From assembly GCA_947483455.1 (NCBI GenBank), contig CANKNK010000046.1, positions 1-9,552 on the forward strand: 9,552 nucleotides of DNA. Reading direction: 5' to 3'. The stretch comes from Comamonadaceae bacterium (GTDB lineage Bacteria; Pseudomonadota; Gammaproteobacteria; Burkholderiales; Burkholderiaceae_C). The notes under the pieces were generated by a model. It had not been told where the DNA came from. It saw nothing but the letters and a program-made list of their open reading frames with translations, and searched no databases. Each line of letters begins with the position of its first letter. Position 1 is the stretch's first letter. Position numbers and translations under genes: made by a program. This document shows positions 6,212 to 9,552 of the stretch, in pieces.

Positions 6212-6521
6212 CTACGCCGCCTCAGACCTCCAACGCCCATCTGCCGACGGCCTGCCGGGCTTGGTCTTGCTGCAATTTGGAACCAATTGGTGCGGCTATT
6301 GCCAAAACGCCCAAGCGCTGATCGAGCCCGTCATGGCGGCGCGCCCGGATGTCACGCGCCATCTGATTGAAGATGGGCCGGGTCGACCACTGGGACGCTC
6401 CTACCGCATCAAACAATGGCCGACCTTGCTGCTCTTGCGCGATGGTCAGGAAGTAGGGCGTGTAGTACGCCCGCAGGATGCGCAAGCATTGCGGGACTTG
6501 CTGCAGGCTGCAAACGCCTAA
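6195..6521 (+). CDS. Thioredoxin-like protein with CGYC active site
   Basis: A 108-residue single-domain thioredoxin-fold protein without a signal peptide, so cytoplasmic. The redox motif is W32-C33-G34-Y35-C36, and the conserved cis-proline is P76 in IKQWPTLLLL. The segment before the active site is QFGTNWC, so the buried Asp of classical thioredoxin (Asp26 in E. coli) is Gln27 and the usual Trp is Gly29. This suggests redox properties unlike those of the main cellular thioredoxin. It could reduce disulfides in a specific partner or defend against oxidants; no partner is evident. The ATG at 6195 has AAGGA (6182-6186) eight bases upstream and lies inside the DMT gene, overlapping it by 17 nt, so the two probably form one transcript. 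Earlier in-frame starts fall inside the DMT repeat tail and would add a low-complexity leader. Confidence 0.87.
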   Translation: MTPAADYAASDLQRPSADGLPGLVLLQFGTNWCGYCQNAQALIEPVMAARPDVTRHLIEDGPGRPLGRSYRIKQWPTLLLLRDGQEVGRVVRPQDAQALRDLLQAANA

Positions 6522-6593
6522 GGACGACCTGCAAGCCCGTTGTAGCGGCTTCGATTTCCTGGCCGCAGGCCATGCCCTGTACTAAGGGCCGAC

Positions 6594-6995
6594 TTAGCGC
6601 GCGTTGGTGCAGATGTAATTGAATTGCGCTATGTCTAATTCAGCGTTGGGCACCGGAAAATAATCCGGTATCGACGAGAAGGTGTAGAGCGGATCCCCTT
6701 TGCCAAATTTGCCCGACATGATGACTGTCTTTTGCGTGCGGTGCATGCCTTTGCTGCAGTCAAAGTCTTTAAGCTCTTTGATGGAGTCGAAATCCACCCA
6801 CAAAACAGGCGGTGGGAAGCGTTTTTTTTGTGTTTTTGCGTAGTCGCCCATCACCCAGGCGCTGGCGATATTGCCATTGCGCCGCATCGATTGCGGGTCC
6901 ACATACATGGTGAAGTCGGGCGACTTGCCAATGGCAATCCAATCGGCCCAGGCGCTGCTGCTGGCCAGCAAAAAAAGTAGTGCTATTCGCAGCAT
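6594..6995 (-). CDS. Secreted surface-adhesin protein E-like protein
   Basis: A 133-residue exported protein. The signal peptide is short and clear: MLRIALLFLLASSSAWA, with cleavage expected before DW (residue 18). The mature part opens with DWIAIGKSPDFTMYVDPQSM and has the strand-rich pattern WVDFDSIKEL, MHRTQKTVIMSGKF of small proteins grouped as surface-adhesin protein E-like in proteobacteria. Two cysteines, C80 and C129, could form a disulfide in the periplasm. Despite the family name, adhesion has not been shown for most members, so the role is unknown. The ATG at 6995 is chosen because AGGAG (plus-strand 7003-7007) lies seven bases upstream and the signal peptide starts exactly there; an in-frame ATG at 7028 has no RBS and would add 11 residues. 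It lies 98 bp downstream of gabD on the same strand and converges on the thioredoxin-like gene. Confidence 0.82.
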   Translation of the reverse strand: MLRIALLFLLASSSAWADWIAIGKSPDFTMYVDPQSMRRNGNIASAWVMGDYAKTQKKRFPPPVLWVDFDSIKELKDFDCSKGMHRTQKTVIMSGKFGKGDPLYTFSSIPDYFPVPNAELDIAQFNYICTNAR

Positions 6996-7007
6996 AGTCC
7001 AACTCCT

Positions 7008-7024
7008 GGCCATACAAGATGGCC
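7008..7024 (-). promoter_or_regulatory. Hairpin abutting the RBS of the adhesin-E-like gene
   Basis: On the minus-strand mRNA, GGCCAU, loop CUUGU, AUGGCC forms a perfect 6-bp stem that ends directly against the AGGAG Shine-Dalgarno (plus-strand 7003-7007). The RBS stays single-stranded when the stem forms, so the hairpin could hold it open or serve as a binding site for a regulator. Confidence 0.4.
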
Positions 7025-7026
7025 TC

Positions 7027-7039
7027 AACTTTCTAAGTT
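7027..7039. repeat. Small inverted repeat between gabD and the adhesin-E-like gene
   Basis: AACTT (7027-7031), loop TCT, AAGTT (7035-7039). This 5-bp AT-rich stem lies between the larger gabD 3' hairpin and the RBS hairpin, giving three successive stems in the 98-bp gap. On its own it is weak. Confidence 0.3.
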
Positions 7040-7047
7040 ATTGATGA

Positions 7048-7073
7048 TGCGCTCTGCGTTCGCGCAGTGCGCA
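7048..7073 (-). terminator. Strong hairpin downstream of gabD
   Basis: Plus strand: T-GCGC-T-CTGCG (7048-7058), loop TTCG, CGCAG-T-GCGC-A (7063-7073). Ten base pairs flank a single T·T mismatch. It begins 20 bp after the gabD stop codon, where a 3' end is expected. No T-run follows on the minus strand, so it may mark an mRNA 3' end protected after Rho-dependent termination rather than a classical intrinsic terminator. Confidence 0.45.
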
Positions 7074-7093
7074 ATGTTTAGCCCAGTGGCACC

Positions 7094-8572
7094 TTATTTC
7101 AAAATGTCCCCGATACACAGGTACTTGATTTCCACGTAGTCGTCGATACCAAAGTGCGAGCCTTCGCGGCCTAGCCCAGACTGCTTGACGCCACCAAAGG
7201 GCACATGCTCCGTGGCCAATATACCGACGTTGATGCCGACCATACCGTATTCAAGGGCTTCCGCTACACGGTAGATACGACCGATGTCGCGGCTGTAGAA
7301 ATAGCTGGCCAGGCCGAATTCGGTTTTGTTGGCTGCATCGACCGCTTGCTGTTCGGTCTCGAATTTGAAAATAGGTGCAAAGGGCCCGAAGGTTTCTTCG
7401 GTGGCGCATTGCATGTCGGCGCTGGCACCAGAAATAACGGTGGGCTCAAAGAACTGACCGCCCAGTGCCTTGCCACCGGTCTCCACCTTGCCGCCTTTGG
7501 CAACTGCGTCGGCCACATGGCGCGTGACTTTGGCTACAGCCGCGTCTTCTATCAGCGGGCCTTGCACCACACCGTCGTCAAAGCCATTGCCCACCTTCAT
7601 GGCCTTGACCTTGGCGGTGAACTTGGCGACAAAGCTGTCGTACACCCCAGCCTGCACATAAAAGCGGTTGGCGCACACGCAGGTCTGCCCAGCGTTGCGG
7701 TATTTGCTGGCCATGGCGCCTTCCACGGCGGAGTCCAGATCGGCGTCATCAAATACGATAAAGGGGGCGTTTCCACCCAACTCGAGCGACATTTTTTTCA
7801 CGGTCGGTGCGCACTGCGCCATCAGAATACGACCGACTTCTGTGGAGCCGGTAAAACTCAGGTGGCGCACCGTGTCGCTGGCGCAAATCACTTTGCCCAC
7901 CGCAATCGAGTTGTCGGCATCGGCGGTAATCATATTGAGCACGCCGGGTGGAATACCTGCGCGCAGGGCCAGTTCGGCGGCCGCCAGCGCCGTCAGCGGT
8001 GTCAGCTCCGCCGGCTTGATGATGACCGGGCAACCAGCGGCCAGCGCCGGCGCCACTTTGCGAGTGATCATGGCAAGCGGGAAGTTCCAGGGCGTTATCG
8101 CTGCGCACACGCCTATGGATTGCTTGATGACCGAGAGGCGCCGGTTGTTGTCAAACTGCGGAAGGGTCTCGCCATTGATGCGTTTGGCTTCTTCGGCAAA
8201 CCACTCCACAAAGCTGGCGCCGTAGGCGATTTCGCCCTTGGCCTCAGGGAAGGGCTTACCTTGCTCCGCGGTCATGATGCGCGCCAGGTCTTCCTGGTTG
8301 GCCATTAGCAAATCAAACCATTTGCGCAAGATGATGCTGCGCTCTTTCCCCGTTTTGCTGCGCCAGGCGGGCCAAGCGGCATCGGCGGCGGCGATCGCCT
8401 CTGTGGCCTGAGCGGGCCCGAGGTTGGCCACATCCGCCAGTTTGTGGCCCGTGGCAGGGTCCAGTACATCAAACCGTGATGGCCCAGCCACCCAATGGCC
8501 GTTGATCAAGGCATCGGTTTTGAGCAAGGTGGGATCTTTGAGTTGGCTGAGCGGGGAGGTTTGCGGTGTCAT
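7094..8572 (-). CDS. gabD: NAD(P)+-dependent succinate-semialdehyde dehydrogenase
   Basis: A 492-residue cytoplasmic aldehyde dehydrogenase of the GabD type, which oxidises succinate semialdehyde to succinate, the last step of 4-aminobutyrate breakdown into the TCA cycle. Active-site landmarks are all present: N163 in PWNFPLAM, cofactor-contacting K186 in IIKPAE, FTGSTEVGR (240-248), general base E264 in LELGG, nucleophile C298 in GQTCVCANR, and E393 in EETFGPF. The C-terminal PFGGVKQSGLGREGSHFGIDDYVEIKYLCIGD closely resembles known GabD. C300, two residues after the nucleophile, could form a redox-switch disulfide as in human SSADH. No gabT or gabP is adjacent, so glutarate semialdehyde or another semialdehyde is a possible substrate. 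The ATG lacks a clear RBS, but the N-terminus aligns with the family (LKDPTLLKTDALINGHW) with about nine extra residues. A good promoter and dyad lie upstream. Confidence 0.93.
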   Translation of the reverse strand: MTPQTSPLSQLKDPTLLKTDALINGHWVAGPSRFDVLDPATGHKLADVANLGPAQATEAIAAADAAWPAWRSKTGKERSIILRKWFDLLMANQEDLARIMTAEQGKPFPEAKGEIAYGASFVEWFAEEAKRINGETLPQFDNNRRLSVIKQSIGVCAAITPWNFPLAMITRKVAPALAAGCPVIIKPAELTPLTALAAAELALRAGIPPGVLNMITADADNSIAVGKVICASDTVRHLSFTGSTEVGRILMAQCAPTVKKMSLELGGNAPFIVFDDADLDSAVEGAMASKYRNAGQTCVCANRFYVQAGVYDSFVAKFTAKVKAMKVGNGFDDGVVQGPLIEDAAVAKVTRHVADAVAKGGKVETGGKALGGQFFEPTVISGASADMQCATEETFGPFAPIFKFETEQQAVDAANKTEFGLASYFYSRDIGRIYRVAEALEYGMVGINVGILATEHVPFGGVKQSGLGREGSHFGIDDYVEIKYLCIGDILK

Positions 8573-8579
8573 AGAGCGG

Positions 8580-8622
8580 GGGTGCAGTTGGAATAAAGAA
8601 AGGGCGCTTTAGCGCTGCACCC
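8580..8622. repeat. Nested dyad at the gabD transcription start (possible operator)
   Basis: The outer arms GGGTGCAG (8580-8587) and CTGCACCC (8615-8622) are perfect 8-bp inverted repeats 27 bp apart. Inside lies a second dyad, GCGCT-TT-AGCGC (8604-8615). The right arm coincides with the predicted gabD start site and the rest lies in the leader. It could bind a repressor, or form a leader hairpin affecting gabD translation. Confidence 0.5.
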
Positions 8623-8624
8623 TG

Positions 8625-8653
8625 ATCATACGATGGAGCACATTAAGTACCAA
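8625..8653 (-). promoter_or_regulatory. Sigma-70 promoter for gabD
   Basis: Read on the minus strand: -35 TTGGTA (plus-strand 8648-8653, four of six), exactly 17 bp spacer, -10 TATGAT (plus-strand 8625-8630, five of six). Transcription would start near 8617-8619 and give a leader of about 45 nt to the gabD ATG. This is the best promoter in the window by eye. Confidence 0.6.
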
Positions 8654-8774
8654 ATATCGGTCGCGGCATTCCTGGGGCTACGGTCGTGGTCAGTGGGCAC
8701 CCGAAAGAAGCATGGCAAATGCCTGATACCGGCACCTTGGCGCGTGACGAAGATGCGCCCATGGGCGGCGATAA

Positions 8775-9552
<778 letters not shown>

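Noticed and set aside
6533..6589. Terminator between the thioredoxin-like and adhesin-E-like genes
   Set aside because: Two 5-bp stems (AAGCC/GGCTT at 6533-6551 and GCCCT/AGGGC at 6574-6589) exist, but both are short and neither has a T-run on either strand.
7205..8308. Very long open frame (367 codons) on the plus strand opposite gabD
   Set aside because: It is fully antisense to a clear aldehyde dehydrogenase with every active-site motif. Its translation is rich in His, Gly and Arg with no recognisable domain, as expected from codon bias on the opposite strand in GC-rich DNA.

Overview
This window looks like a stretch of chromosome from a beta-proteobacterium of the order Burkholderiales, probably family Comamonadaceae (Rhodoferax/Polaromonas-like). 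The basis is the AlaRS N-terminus, a Bug-type periplasmic binding protein (a family hugely expanded in this order), a GabD-type aldehyde dehydrogenase, fairly high GC and dense coding on both strands. The assignment comes from recognising protein families, not from a search.

Layout. 17-724 (+) is an SDR oxidoreductase whose usual catalytic Ser is Ala. It converges on 834-2540 (-), a three-domain thiamine-diphosphate enzyme of the acetolactate-synthase/benzoylformate-decarboxylase superfamily. A divergent gap of about 200 bp leads to 2748-3749 (+), an exported Bug solute-binding protein, then 3802-4287 (+), a VOC/glyoxalase-fold protein. This block could be a small catabolic or uptake locus, but its substrate cannot be read from the sequence. 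Next come 4325-4657 (+), a small GIY-YIG-like protein with a four-Cys insert, and 4673-4945 (-), an HU histone-like protein; these two converge on a perfect 8-bp hairpin. From 5186 (TTG start) a DMT/EamA permease runs (+) and overlaps by 17 nt a 108-aa thioredoxin-like protein (6195-6521). On the minus strand follow a secreted adhesin-E-like protein (6594-6995) and a succinate-semialdehyde dehydrogenase, gabD (7094-8572). After a 271-bp divergent control region, alaS starts at 8844 (+) and runs off the window end.

No RNA gene, insertion sequence, phage gene, CRISPR array or toxin-antitoxin pair is visible, and no gene-free stretch exceeds 300 bp. The longest gaps are 2541-2747, 4946-5185 and 8573-8843; each holds promoter-like motifs or inverted repeats, described below.

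I see no previously undescribed multi-gene system. The points most worth a second look are small: a dyad sitting at the predicted gabD transcription start, the Ser-to-Ala SDR, the Cys-rich GIY-YIG protein, an RBS-adjacent hairpin, and the unassigned ThDP enzyme/Bug/VOC/SDR neighbourhood.
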